Assembly: GCF_001421745.1 (NCBI RefSeq)
Contig: NZ_LMKW01000009.1
Span: 554,322 to 618,321, forward strand
From: Sphingomonas sp. Leaf230
GTDB taxonomy: Bacteria > Pseudomonadota > Alphaproteobacteria > Sphingomonadales > Sphingomonadaceae
Reading direction: 5' to 3'
Length of the DNA stretch: 64,000 nucleotides
Shown: one piece after another, positions 35,448 through 44,153 of the stretch
How positions within the stretch are numbered: the stretch's first letter is position 1
How the letters are laid out: each line of letters begins with the position of its first letter
The notes under the pieces: generated by a model
Told to the model about the DNA's origin: nothing
The model's input: only the letters and a program-made list of their open reading frames with translations
Database searches by the model: none
Position numbers and translations under genes: made by a program

Positions 35448-36239
35448 ATGCATATCGACCTGACAGGCCAGGCCGCGATCGTCACCGGTGCCAGTTCGGG
35501 GCTGGGGCGCGCCACCGCGATCGCCTTTGCCGCCGCCGGTGCGCGCGTCGCGGTCAACTACAACAGCAGCGAGGATAAGGCGCGCGAGGTCGTCGAGCGG
35601 ATCGAACAGGCCGGGGGCGAGGCGTTCGCCTTCCAGGCCGATACCTCCGACGAAGCCGCGGTCATCCGCCTGTTCGACGAGACGGTCGCGCGGTTCGGCG
35701 GGGTCGACGTGGTGTTCGCCAACGCCGGGATGCAGAAGGATGCGGCCTATGCCGACCTGACGCTGGAGGACTGGAAGCGTGTCATCGACGTCAATCTGAC
35801 CGGCCAGTTCCTCGTCTCGCGCGAAGCCGTGCGGCGGTTCCGCAAGCAGGGCGACCGCGGCGTCAGCCGTGCGATCGGGAAGATCCTGTTCATGAGTTCG
35901 GTGCACGAGGTCATCCCCTGGGCGGGCCATGCTAATTACGCGGCGTCGAAGGGCGGCAGCGGGATGCTGATGCGGACGCTCGCACAGGAGGTGGCGGGCG
36001 ACCGTATCCGCGTGAACGGCATCGCCCCCGGCGCGATCGCCACTGCGATCAACGCGGATGCGACGGCGGATCAGGGCAAGCTGCTCGAACTGATCCCCTA
36101 CGGCCGCGTCGGTGATCCCGACGACGTCGCCCGCGCGGCGCTGTTCCTGGCGTCGGATGCGGCGGATTACATCGTCGGGTCCACCCTGACGATCGACGGC
36201 GGCATGTCGCTCTATCCCGGCTTTCGCGACAATGGTTGA
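35448..36239 (+). CDS. Glucose 1-dehydrogenase-like SDR
   Basis: A 263-residue short-chain dehydrogenase. TGASSGLG at 13-20 is the cofactor site, NAG at about 91-93, and the catalytic Tyr-Lys lies in YAASKGG. SSVHEVIPWAGHANYAASK, the PGAIATAIN region and the DGGMSLYPGF end closely follow bacillary glucose 1-dehydrogenase, so beta-D-glucose is the likely substrate. It overlaps the GH15 gene by eight bases. Confidence 0.85.
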   Translation: MHIDLTGQAAIVTGASSGLGRATAIAFAAAGARVAVNYNSSEDKAREVVERIEQAGGEAFAFQADTSDEAAVIRLFDETVARFGGVDVVFANAGMQKDAAYADLTLEDWKRVIDVNLTGQFLVSREAVRRFRKQGDRGVSRAIGKILFMSSVHEVIPWAGHANYAASKGGSGMLMRTLAQEVAGDRIRVNGIAPGAIATAINADATADQGKLLELIPYGRVGDPDDVARAALFLASDAADYIVGSTLTIDGGMSLYPGFRDNG

Positions 36240-38058
36240 GCAAGCCACGACGCCGATCGCCGATCACGGTGCGATCGGCAATCTGGAGACGATCGCGCTC
36301 GTCGATACGACCGGCTGCATCGATTATCTGTGCTGGCCGTGCCTCGACAGCGCGACGGTATTCGCGCGCCTGCTCGATGCGGACAAGGGCGGGCATTTCG
36401 CGATCAAACCCGATCTCCCGGACGCGCGCGTCGTGCAGATGTACCTGCCCGAGACCAACATCCTGATGACCCGCTGGATGGGCACGCAGGCGAGCATCGA
36501 CCTCGTCGACCTGATGCCGGTGGGGAACGCGGACGAGGACGTGCCGTCGCGGCTGGTCCGCCGGATCACGTGCACGCGCGGCGAGGCGACGATCCGCATC
36601 CGCTGTGCGCCACGGTTCGATTATGGGACCGAAGGGCGAACCGCCTCGGTCACCGCCCGTGAGGCGGAGGTATCGCGCGGCAAGTTCGATCACGAATGCG
36701 GGCTCGCGCTGGCGTTTCACGGCAACGGAGCGCTGGTGGCCGATGGCTGCGACCTGACCGCGGAGATCGTGCTGGCAGAGGGCGACACCGTTTCGCTGGT
36801 GCTCAGCAACCCGGACGACGTGTCGCTCGATGCCAAGGCACTGGATGCGGTCGTCGAGAAGGACATCGCCTATTGGCGCAAGTGGAGCCGCCAGTCGCTG
36901 TACCGCGGGCGCTGGCGTGAAACCGTCGAGCGTTCGGCGATGCTGCTGAAGCTGCTGACCTCGCGCAAGCACGGCTCGATCGCGGCGGCCGCGACCTTCG
37001 GCTTGCCCGAAGCCCCTGGCGGCGTGCGCAACTGGGATTACCGCGCGACCTGGATTCGCGACTCTTCGTTCACCGTCTACGCGCTGTTGCGGCTCGGCTT
37101 TCAGGACGAGGCGGTCGGCTTCATGCACTGGGCGATGGACCGCGCGCAGTCCTGTTCGAAGGGGCATCTCGGCGTGATGTACGCGCTCGACGGCGGTGAC
37201 GTCGCGTCCGAGCGCAAGCTCGATCTCGCCGGGTTCGAAGGCGCATCGCCGATCGTCGTCGGCAACGACGCCAACGGACAGACCCAACACGACATCTACG
37301 GCGCGCTGCTCGATGCGACCTATCTCGGCAGCAAATACGGCGAACCGCTCGCGCATGATTCCTGGCAGGCGATCATCCGCGTCGTCGACCATGTCTGCGA
37401 TACGTGGCGCGATCCGGACTCGGGCATCTGGGAAGTGCGCGGGCCGGACAAGGAATACCTCCACTCGCGGTTGATGAACTGGGTTGCGGTCGACCGCGCA
37501 GTTCGCCTAGCGCAGAAACGCTCGCTCCCCGCCCCGCTGGTCCGCTGGTCGGAAACGCGCACCGAAATCAGCGACGATATCTGGGCGAATTTCTGGAACG
37601 ACGATCTCGGCCGGTTCGTCCGCGCGAAAGGGGATACGCCCGAGGACAAGGCGGTCGACGGCGCGTTGCTGATGATGCCGCTGGTCCGCTTCATCGGCCC
37701 GACCGATCCAAAATGGCTGGCGACATTGAAGGCGATCGGCGACGACCTGTCCGACGACGGGCAGGTCTATCGCTACAAGATCGACGACGGCCTGCCGGGG
37801 CAGGAGGGGACATTCGTCGCCTGCTCGTTCTGGTACGTCGAATGTCTGGCAAGGGCAGGTCGGCTCGACGAGGCACGGTTCAACTTCGAGAAACTGCTCG
37901 CGCATGGCAATCATCTCGGCCTGTTCGCGGAAGAGATCGCGCAGGACGGGACGTTCCTGGGCAACTTCCCGCAAGCGTTCAGCCACCTCGCACTGATCAG
38001 TGCCGCCTTTTATCTCGACCGGGCACTGAACGATGGCGGGCCGAGGGCGTGGGCCTGA
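36232..38058 (+). CDS. GH15-family glucoamylase/trehalase
   Basis: A 608-residue glycoside hydrolase. N-terminal ADHGAIGNLETIALVD and CIDYLCWPCLDS begin the beta-sandwich; the (alpha/alpha)6 barrel has WDYRATWIRDSSFTVYALLR, the acid-base region WEVRGPDKEYLHSRLMNWVA, and a late GLFAEEIAQDGTFLGNFPQ with the likely catalytic Glu. The bacterial group includes trehalases and glucoamylases, either of which would feed the neighbouring glucose dehydrogenase. Start overlaps the SDR stop. Confidence 0.88.
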   Translation: MVEQATTPIADHGAIGNLETIALVDTTGCIDYLCWPCLDSATVFARLLDADKGGHFAIKPDLPDARVVQMYLPETNILMTRWMGTQASIDLVDLMPVGNADEDVPSRLVRRITCTRGEATIRIRCAPRFDYGTEGRTASVTAREAEVSRGKFDHECGLALAFHGNGALVADGCDLTAEIVLAEGDTVSLVLSNPDDVSLDAKALDAVVEKDIAYWRKWSRQSLYRGRWRETVERSAMLLKLLTSRKHGSIAAAATFGLPEAPGGVRNWDYRATWIRDSSFTVYALLRLGFQDEAVGFMHWAMDRAQSCSKGHLGVMYALDGGDVASERKLDLAGFEGASPIVVGNDANGQTQHDIYGALLDATYLGSKYGEPLAHDSWQAIIRVVDHVCDTWRDPDSGIWEVRGPDKEYLHSRLMNWVAVDRAVRLAQKRSLPAPLVRWSETRTEISDDIWANFWNDDLGRFVRAKGDTPEDKAVDGALLMMPLVRFIGPTDPKWLATLKAIGDDLSDDGQVYRYKIDDGLPGQEGTFVACSFWYVECLARAGRLDEARFNFEKLLAHGNHLGLFAEEIAQDGTFLGNFPQAFSHLALISAAFYLDRALNDGGPRAWA

Positions 38059-38113
38059 GGAAACTCCAGGCGTCTGAACGGGTTACGCTTTCCGACACTT
38101 TGAGGAATACGCC

Positions 38114-38917
38114 ATGAATCTCGATATCGCAGGCAAGATCGCACTCGTCACCGGCGCCGACAGCGGCATGGGCAAGGAGACCGCCCGGATGCTGTTGCAA
38201 GAGGGCGTCCGCGTTGCAATCACCGACCAGCCCGGCGGCGATCTAACCAAGAGCGTCGAGGATCTGAAGGCGCTCGGCGAAGTGATCGCGGTCGAGGCGG
38301 ACGTGACCAGGCTCGACGACGTCAAGACGCTCTTCGCCAAGGTCCGCGACCAGCTCGGCGATCCGGATATCCTCGTCAACTGCGCGGGCGTGACCGGCGC
38401 GACCGGCGACTTCCTTGAGGTTGACGATGAAGGCTGGCACTCGACGCTGAACATCAACCTGATGGGCGCGGTCCGTGTCTGCCGCGAGGCGATCCCGGCG
38501 ATGCGCGCCGCGAAATGGGGTCGCATCGTGCTGATGAGCTCCGAGGACGCAGTGCAACCCTATGTCGACGAGCTCGCTTATTGCGCGTCGAAGGCTGGGA
38601 TCTCCAGCCTGTCGAAGGGGCTGTCGAAGGCGTATGGCTGCGACAACGTGCTGGTGAACACCGTGTCGCCCGCGTTCATCGCGACGCCGATGACCGACAA
38701 GATGATGCAGAAGCGCGCCGACGAGAAGGGCATGAGCTTCGACGAGGCGATCGAGACGTTCCTGGAGGAAGAACGCCCCGGCATGACCCTCAAGCGCCGC
38801 GGCAAGGCGGACGAGGTGGCGTCGGCGATCCTGTTCCTGTGCTCGGAGCGCGCGAGCTTTATCACCGGCGCGGATATCCGCGTGGACTCCGGCTCGGTAA
38901 TGACGGTGGCTGGGTAA
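38114..38917 (+). CDS. Short-chain dehydrogenase
   Basis: A 267-residue SDR with TGADSGMG (14-21), NCAGVTG, and the catalytic Tyr-Lys in YCASKAG; SSEDAVQPYVDELAYCASK. ITDQPGG at the cofactor-binding strand suggests NAD preference (Asp after the second strand). Substrate unknown. A short gap after GH15 suggests a shared transcript. Confidence 0.85.
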   Translation: MNLDIAGKIALVTGADSGMGKETARMLLQEGVRVAITDQPGGDLTKSVEDLKALGEVIAVEADVTRLDDVKTLFAKVRDQLGDPDILVNCAGVTGATGDFLEVDDEGWHSTLNINLMGAVRVCREAIPAMRAAKWGRIVLMSSEDAVQPYVDELAYCASKAGISSLSKGLSKAYGCDNVLVNTVSPAFIATPMTDKMMQKRADEKGMSFDEAIETFLEEERPGMTLKRRGKADEVASAILFLCSERASFITGADIRVDSGSVMTVAG

Positions 38918-38933
38918 CACGAAGATCAAACCT

Positions 38934-39011
38934 GTTCCCCCGCGGAGGCGGGGACCCAGGATCTCAGGCGATACCGTGCGTAACCCTGCACCCCCGCCTC
39001 CGCGGGGGAAC
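38934..39011. repeat. Sphingomonad-type palindromic repeat (GTTCCCCCGCGG)
   Basis: Arms 38934-38953 and 38992-39011 are exact 20-bp inverted complements, 38 bases apart. The GTTCCCCCGCGGAGGCGGGG arm resembles dispersed intergenic repeats of sphingomonad genomes. It may also act as a transcript end for the SDR. Confidence 0.6.
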
Positions 39012-39057
39012 GGGAAAGTGGCGGGGCGGGCCGCTCTCAATCTTACCCTTTGGAAGC

Positions 39058-40161
39058 CTACCCCTCGAACAAATCCTTAAACTGCCGCGGTTGCGACCGC
39101 AGATACTGCTTCGGCGCCTTTACCTTGCCCCCCAGATGCGCCGCTGCATGCCAGGGCCAGCGCGGATCATACAGGATCGTCCGAGCCAACGCGATCATGT
39201 CCGCATCGCCCGTTCCGATAATCGCCTCGGCCTGCTCGTAATCGGTTATCAGCCCGACCGCGACGACCGGGATCGACACCGCCTGCTTCACCGCTCGCGC
39301 CAGCGGCACCTGATAGCTCGGCCCGACCGGGATCTGCTGCGCCGGCGAATTGCCGCCGCTCGATACGTGGATCGCGCTGCACCCCCGTGCCTCCAGGGCC
39401 TTCGCGAACGCCACGGTCTGCTCCGAATCCCAGCCGCCCTCGACCCAGTCCGTGCCCGACACGCGCATCGTCACCGCCCGATCGGCCGGAAACGCAGCGC
39501 GGACCGCATCGAACACTTCAAGCGGAAACCGCATCCGGTTCTCGAGACTGCCGCCATACTCGTCCTCACGCCGGTTCGACAGCGGCGACAGGAACTCGTG
39601 CAGCAGATAGCCATGCGCGCCGTGCAATTGCACCACGTCGATCCCGAGCCGTGCGGCGCGCACCGTCGCGGCGACGAACGCATCGCGCACCTTCGCCAGC
39701 CCCTCACGGTTGAGCGCGACCGGGTCGTTCTCCTCGGGCAGGAACGACACGGCCGACGGCGCCTCGGTCTGCCACCCGTTCGGCTCGCCCGGCGCGATCT
39801 GGAGCCCGCCCTTCCACGGCACCTCGCATGACGCTTTCCGCCCGGCATGTGCAAGCTGGATCGCGATCGGCATGTCGGACCAGCGCCGCACGCTCTCGAT
39901 CACGCCCGCCATCGCCGCCTCGGTCGCATCGTCGTACAGTCCCACGTCGCCGTAGGTGATCCGCCCTTCCGGCAGCACCGCACTCGCCTCGATCGTCAAC
40001 AATGCCGCGCCCGACAGTGCCAGCTGTCCCAGATGGATCTGGTGCCAGTCGTTCATGCAGCCATTGACCGCCGAATACTGGCACATCGGCGCGATCACGA
40101 TGCGGTTCGCGAGCGTCAGATTGCCGACCGTAAGCGGCTCGAACAGCTTCGGGCCGCTCAT
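39058..40161 (-). CDS. Old-yellow-enzyme-type NADH:flavin oxidoreductase
   Basis: A 367-residue FMN-dependent ene-reductase of the YqjM/NamA group. Visible are RIVIAPMCQYSA with the Cys that tunes the flavin in this group, HAGRKASC, VQLHGAHGYLLHEFLSP with the conserved His-His substrate pair, NRREDEYGGSLENR, and a late GDADMIALARTILYDP. Start ATG 40161 fits the family; a longer frame upstream has no similarity. Divergent from the glgX operon. Confidence 0.92.
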   Translation of the reverse strand: MSGPKLFEPLTVGNLTLANRIVIAPMCQYSAVNGCMNDWHQIHLGQLALSGAALLTIEASAVLPEGRITYGDVGLYDDATEAAMAGVIESVRRWSDMPIAIQLAHAGRKASCEVPWKGGLQIAPGEPNGWQTEAPSAVSFLPEENDPVALNREGLAKVRDAFVAATVRAARLGIDVVQLHGAHGYLLHEFLSPLSNRREDEYGGSLENRMRFPLEVFDAVRAAFPADRAVTMRVSGTDWVEGGWDSEQTVAFAKALEARGCSAIHVSSGGNSPAQQIPVGPSYQVPLARAVKQAVSIPVVAVGLITDYEQAEAIIGTGDADMIALARTILYDPRWPWHAAAHLGGKVKAPKQYLRSQPRQFKDLFEG

Positions 40162-40347
40162 GCGAGGATCAGCCGGAGAGTGGAAGGAATGCGCATGATG
40201 GCCCCTTGATACCTGGAAGGATGCGGCGAAAACTCGCCACGTTGTGCGGAACATAGGAAGCCGCGAGCGGGTTTCACGCCAAGGAATGCTGCACCGCGAT
40301 AAACTCGCGCCTGTAGCGAGACGATACGCACGAAAAGGGTCTTCGCA

Positions 40348-42450
40348 TTGCATCTACTGCCCGACACGCTCGACGCCGGCTCGGCCTATCCCCTCGGCGC
40401 GTCGTTTGACGGCCTTGGCGTCAACTTCGCGGTCTATTCCGCCAATGCCGAGAAGATCGAGCTCTGCGTCTATGACGAGACGGGTCGGCGCGAACTGAAG
40501 CGGTATGCGCTCCCCGAATGGACCGACGAGGTCTGGCACGGCTACCTTCCCGACGCCCAGCCCGGCCTCGTCTATGGCTACCGCGCGCATGGTCGGTACG
40601 CGCCGGAGGAGGGGCACCGGTTCAACCCGAACAAGCTGCTGCTTGACCCCTACGCCAAGCAGATGATCGGCGAACTCCGCTGGACCGACGCGATGTACGG
40701 CTATCAGGTCAAGTCGCCGCGCGCCGACCTGAGCTTCGATCGCCGCGACAACTCCCTGACGATGCCGAAGGGCGTCGTGACCGACAGCCATTTCGACTGG
40801 TCGCGCGACGTGCGCCCGAACACGCCCTGGTCCGAGACGGTGATCTACGAGGCGCATACCAAGGGCTTGACCAAGCTGTTCGAGGAGGTCCAGCCCTCCG
40901 AGCGGGGCACGTTCGCGGCGCTCGGCAACCCCAAGGTCATCGATCACCTCAAGCGCCTCGGCGTCACCGCGATCGAGCTGCTGCCGATCCACACCTACAT
41001 CCAGGACCGCTTTCTCCAGGAAAAGGGCCTGCGCAATTACTGGGGCTACAACACCCTCAATTTCTTCACGCCCGAACGCTCGTTCTTCGCCACCGACAGC
41101 CATAACGAACTCCGCCGCTCGATCCGCCGCCTCCACGCGGCCGGGATCGAGGTCATTCTCGACGTCGTCTACAACCACACCTGCGAAGGCTCGGAGCAGG
41201 GCCCGACGCTCTCCTGGCGCGGGCTCGACAACGCCAGCTACTACCGCCTCGTCAAGGACGACCCGCGCTATTCGATCAACGACACCGGCACCGGCAACAC
41301 GCTGAACCTCACCAAGGCCCGCGTGATCCAGATGGTCGCAGATTCGCTCCGCTACTGGGCGACCAGCTTCGGCATCGACGGCTTCCGCTTCGATCTCGGC
41401 CTGACGCTCGGCCGGACGGACACCGGTTTCGATCCCGGCGCAGGTTTCTTCGACGTGCTCCGCCAGGATCCGGTGCTCGGCAGGCTGAAGCTGATCACCG
41501 AGCCATGGGACATCGGCCCCGGCGGCTATCAGCTCGGCAACTTCCCCCCCGGTTTCGCCGAGTGGAACGACAAATACCGCGACACCGTGCGGAAATTCTG
41601 GCGCGGCGACCACGCGCAGCGGGCCGATCTCGCCGCCCGCCTGACGGGCTCGGCCGACCTGTTCGACCGCCGGGCGCGCCGCCCCTGGGCGAGCGTCAAC
41701 CTGCTCGGCGCGCATGACGGCTACACGCTCGCCGACACCGTCGCCTACGAGGAGCGCCACAACGAGGCGAACGGCGAAGACAATAACGACGGCCACTCGA
41801 ACAACTGCTCGCGCAACTGGGGCGTCGAAGGTCCGACCGAGGACCCTGACATCCTCGAGACCCGTGCCCGCGTCATGCGCTCGATGCTGACCACGTTGTT
41901 TTCGTCGCTCGGCACGCCGATGCTGGTCGCGGGCGACGAGTTCGGCCGCACGCAGAACGGCAACAACAACGCCTATTGCCAGGACAACGAGATCAGCTGG
42001 CTCGACTGGAACAAGGCCAAGTCCCCTGAGGGCGATGCGCTGATCGACTTCACCGCCCGCCTCATCGCCCTTCGCCGCGACTACCCCATGCTCCGCGCCG
42101 GAAATTTCCTCTACGGCGAGGACACGCCCGCGGAAGGCCTCAAGGACATCGAATGGTGGGACGAGCGCGGCCAGCAGCTCACGTCGGAAGATTGGGAGAA
42201 CACCAACGGCCGCGCGCTGGTAATGCGCCGCGCCTGCGAGCGTGACTCGGGCGAGGTGCAGGTGATCTCGCTGTTGCTCAACGCGTCGGAAGGCCCGTTG
42301 ACCTTCCACATGCCGCCGCCCGAGGAGGTCGAGCGCACCGTCCTGATCGACAGCAGCAAGCCCGAGCAAGGCGCAACGCCGATCAAGAACAGCTACGAGC
42401 TTCCCCCGCAGGGCGCGGCGTTGCTCTCCTGGACGATCGAAGCAGCATGA
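40348..42450 (+). CDS. glgX: Glycogen debranching enzyme GlgX
   Basis: A 700-residue GH13 isoamylase-type enzyme that trims alpha-1,6 branches. CBM48-like N-terminus (SFDGLGVNFAVYSANAEKIE), then VVYNHTCEGSEQGPT, the nucleophile Asp in IDGFRFDLG (about 349), the acid-base Glu in ITEPWDIG (about 384) and the transition-state Asp in GAHDGYTLAD (about 456). TTG 40348 is the start with AAAGGG upstream. A GGAAC-N17-GGTT sequence (40248-40273) is close to the EcfG stress-promoter pattern but imperfect. First gene of a four-gene overlapping operon; its TGA overlaps treZ. Confidence 0.93.
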   Translation: MHLLPDTLDAGSAYPLGASFDGLGVNFAVYSANAEKIELCVYDETGRRELKRYALPEWTDEVWHGYLPDAQPGLVYGYRAHGRYAPEEGHRFNPNKLLLDPYAKQMIGELRWTDAMYGYQVKSPRADLSFDRRDNSLTMPKGVVTDSHFDWSRDVRPNTPWSETVIYEAHTKGLTKLFEEVQPSERGTFAALGNPKVIDHLKRLGVTAIELLPIHTYIQDRFLQEKGLRNYWGYNTLNFFTPERSFFATDSHNELRRSIRRLHAAGIEVILDVVYNHTCEGSEQGPTLSWRGLDNASYYRLVKDDPRYSINDTGTGNTLNLTKARVIQMVADSLRYWATSFGIDGFRFDLGLTLGRTDTGFDPGAGFFDVLRQDPVLGRLKLITEPWDIGPGGYQLGNFPPGFAEWNDKYRDTVRKFWRGDHAQRADLAARLTGSADLFDRRARRPWASVNLLGAHDGYTLADTVAYEERHNEANGEDNNDGHSNNCSRNWGVEGPTEDPDILETRARVMRSMLTTLFSSLGTPMLVAGDEFGRTQNGNNNAYCQDNEISWLDWNKAKSPEGDALIDFTARLIALRRDYPMLRAGNFLYGEDTPAEGLKDIEWWDERGQQLTSEDWENTNGRALVMRRACERDSGEVQVISLLLNASEGPLTFHMPPPEEVERTVLIDSSKPEQGATPIKNSYELPPQGAALLSWTIEAA

Positions 42451-44153
42451 CTTGGGGGCCGACGCTTGCCGCCGACGGAACGAACTTCCGCCTCTGGGCG
42501 CCGGATCGCGACGCGGTAACGCTTGAGTTGGCCGATGGCGACGCGGTCCCCATGACCCGCGAACCGGAAGGCTGGTTCAGCGCGACAGCGTCGGCGGGGG
42601 CAGGGACGCGGTACAGGTTCCGCCTGACCGACGACCTCGCGGTCCCCGACCCCGCCTCGCGCGGGCAGTCCGGCGGCGTGCACGGCTGGAGCGTCGTCGT
42701 CGATCCGGAAGTCTATACGTGGCGGACCCCCGCCTGGCGCGGCCGACCGTGGGAAGAGATGGTCATCCAGGAGGTCCATGTCGGCACGCTGGGCGGCTTC
42801 GCAGGCGTCGCGGACCACCTTCCGGCGATCGCCGAACTCGGCATCACGGGAATCGAACTCATGCCCGTCAACGCGTTCGGCGGCACCCGCAACTGGGGCT
42901 ATGACGGCGTGCTCCCCTACGCCCCCGCTGAAAACTACGGCACCCCCGACGAGCTGAAAGCGTTGGTCGACCGCGCCCACGAACTCGGCCTCGTCGTGTT
43001 CCTCGACGTGGTCTACAATCACTTCGGACCCGACGGAAACTACCTCGGCGCCTATGCGAAGGGCTTCTTCCACCCCGAAGTCGACACTCCCTGGGGTGGT
43101 GCGGTCGCGGTCGACCAAGCGCCGGTGCACCGCTATTTCGTTGATAGCGCGCTGATGTGGCTGAACGAGTACCGCTTCGATGGCCTCCGCTTCGATGCGG
43201 TTCATGCAATCGAGAACGACGCTTTCCTCGACGCGATGGCCGCCGAATTGCGCGAGAAGACCGCCGGCCGCCACGTCCATCTCGTCCTCGAGAACGAAGG
43301 CAACGACGCCGACCGGCTCCATCCCGCCGCGTTCGACGCGCAGTGGAACGACGACTTCCACAACGTCCTCCACGTCCTCCTCACCGGCGAGACGAGCGCC
43401 TATTACGCCGACTTCGCCGACCACCCCGCCGAACGCCTTGCGCGCTGCTTGGGCGAAGGCTTCATCTATCAGGGGGAAGCGTCGCCAAACCAAGACGGCA
43501 AGCCGCGCGGCAAGTCCAGTGCACACTTGTCACCGACCGCGTTCGTTGCGTTCCTCCAGAACCACGACCAGATCGGCAACCGCGCGATGGGCGAGCGCCT
43601 GACGCTGCTCGCCGACCGCCAGAAGCTTCGTGCGGCCACCGCGCTGCTGCTGTTGGGCCCGCAGATCCCGTTACTGTTCATGGGCGACGCGCACGGCAGC
43701 GAGAGCCCGTTCCTGTTCTTTACCGATTTCCACGACGAGCTAGCCGACGCGGTGCGCGAAGGCCGCCGCAAGGAATTCGCCAAGTTCGCCGCCTTCGCCG
43801 ACCCCGAAGCCCGCGAGGCGATCCCCGATCCGAACGCACATGCGACGTTCCACCGATCGCGCGCGCAACCCGGCCCCGATGCGGCGGCGTGGCAGGACCT
43901 GTACCGCACCCTGCTCAAGATCCGCCACGAGGAGATCATCCCCCGTCTGCGCGACACGACCGCAATCGGCGCCGAGGCGATCGGCGAGGGGGCGGTCGTT
44001 GCGCGCTGGAAAATGGGTGACGGCGCAATCCTGACAATTGCGCTCAACCTCGGCGATGACATCGTTGATTTTCCTCCACTAGAGGCTTCGCCGATCTTCG
44101 CCGATGGCAAACTCGGTGAGGCTGCCAGCGTGGCAGTCTGGCTGGATCGATGA
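42447..44153 (+). CDS. treZ: Malto-oligosyltrehalose trehalohydrolase TreZ
   Basis: A 568-residue GH13 enzyme that releases trehalose from the maltooligosyl trehalose made by TreY. FRLWAPDRDAVTLEL opens the N-terminal beta domain; the catalytic Asp is in GLRFDAVHAI, the Glu in VLENEGNDADRL, and the third Asp in QNHDQIGNRAMG. It starts at an ATG overlapping glgX's stop and ends overlapping malQ. Full length for the family. Confidence 0.94.
   Translation: MTWGPTLAADGTNFRLWAPDRDAVTLELADGDAVPMTREPEGWFSATASAGAGTRYRFRLTDDLAVPDPASRGQSGGVHGWSVVVDPEVYTWRTPAWRGRPWEEMVIQEVHVGTLGGFAGVADHLPAIAELGITGIELMPVNAFGGTRNWGYDGVLPYAPAENYGTPDELKALVDRAHELGLVVFLDVVYNHFGPDGNYLGAYAKGFFHPEVDTPWGGAVAVDQAPVHRYFVDSALMWLNEYRFDGLRFDAVHAIENDAFLDAMAAELREKTAGRHVHLVLENEGNDADRLHPAAFDAQWNDDFHNVLHVLLTGETSAYYADFADHPAERLARCLGEGFIYQGEASPNQDGKPRGKSSAHLSPTAFVAFLQNHDQIGNRAMGERLTLLADRQKLRAATALLLLGPQIPLLFMGDAHGSESPFLFFTDFHDELADAVREGRRKEFAKFAAFADPEAREAIPDPNAHATFHRSRAQPGPDAAAWQDLYRTLLKIRHEEIIPRLRDTTAIGAEAIGEGAVVARWKMGDGAILTIALNLGDDIVDFPPLEASPIFADGKLGEAASVAVWLDR

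Noticed and set aside
36049..37464. A 471-codon minus-strand open frame
   Set aside because: Antisense to the SDR and GH15 genes, which have clear motifs; no similarity seen in this frame.
40248..40273. EcfG-type promoter (GGAAC-N17-GGTT) before glgX
   Set aside because: The -10 part departs from the consensus CGTT and no second instance was found at katE or the other stress genes, so it is only mentioned, not listed.
40354..42369. A 671-codon open frame antisense to glgX
   Set aside because: Such frames are common opposite GC-rich genes; glgX on the plus strand has all catalytic motifs and overlaps treZ correctly, whereas this frame shows no known motif.
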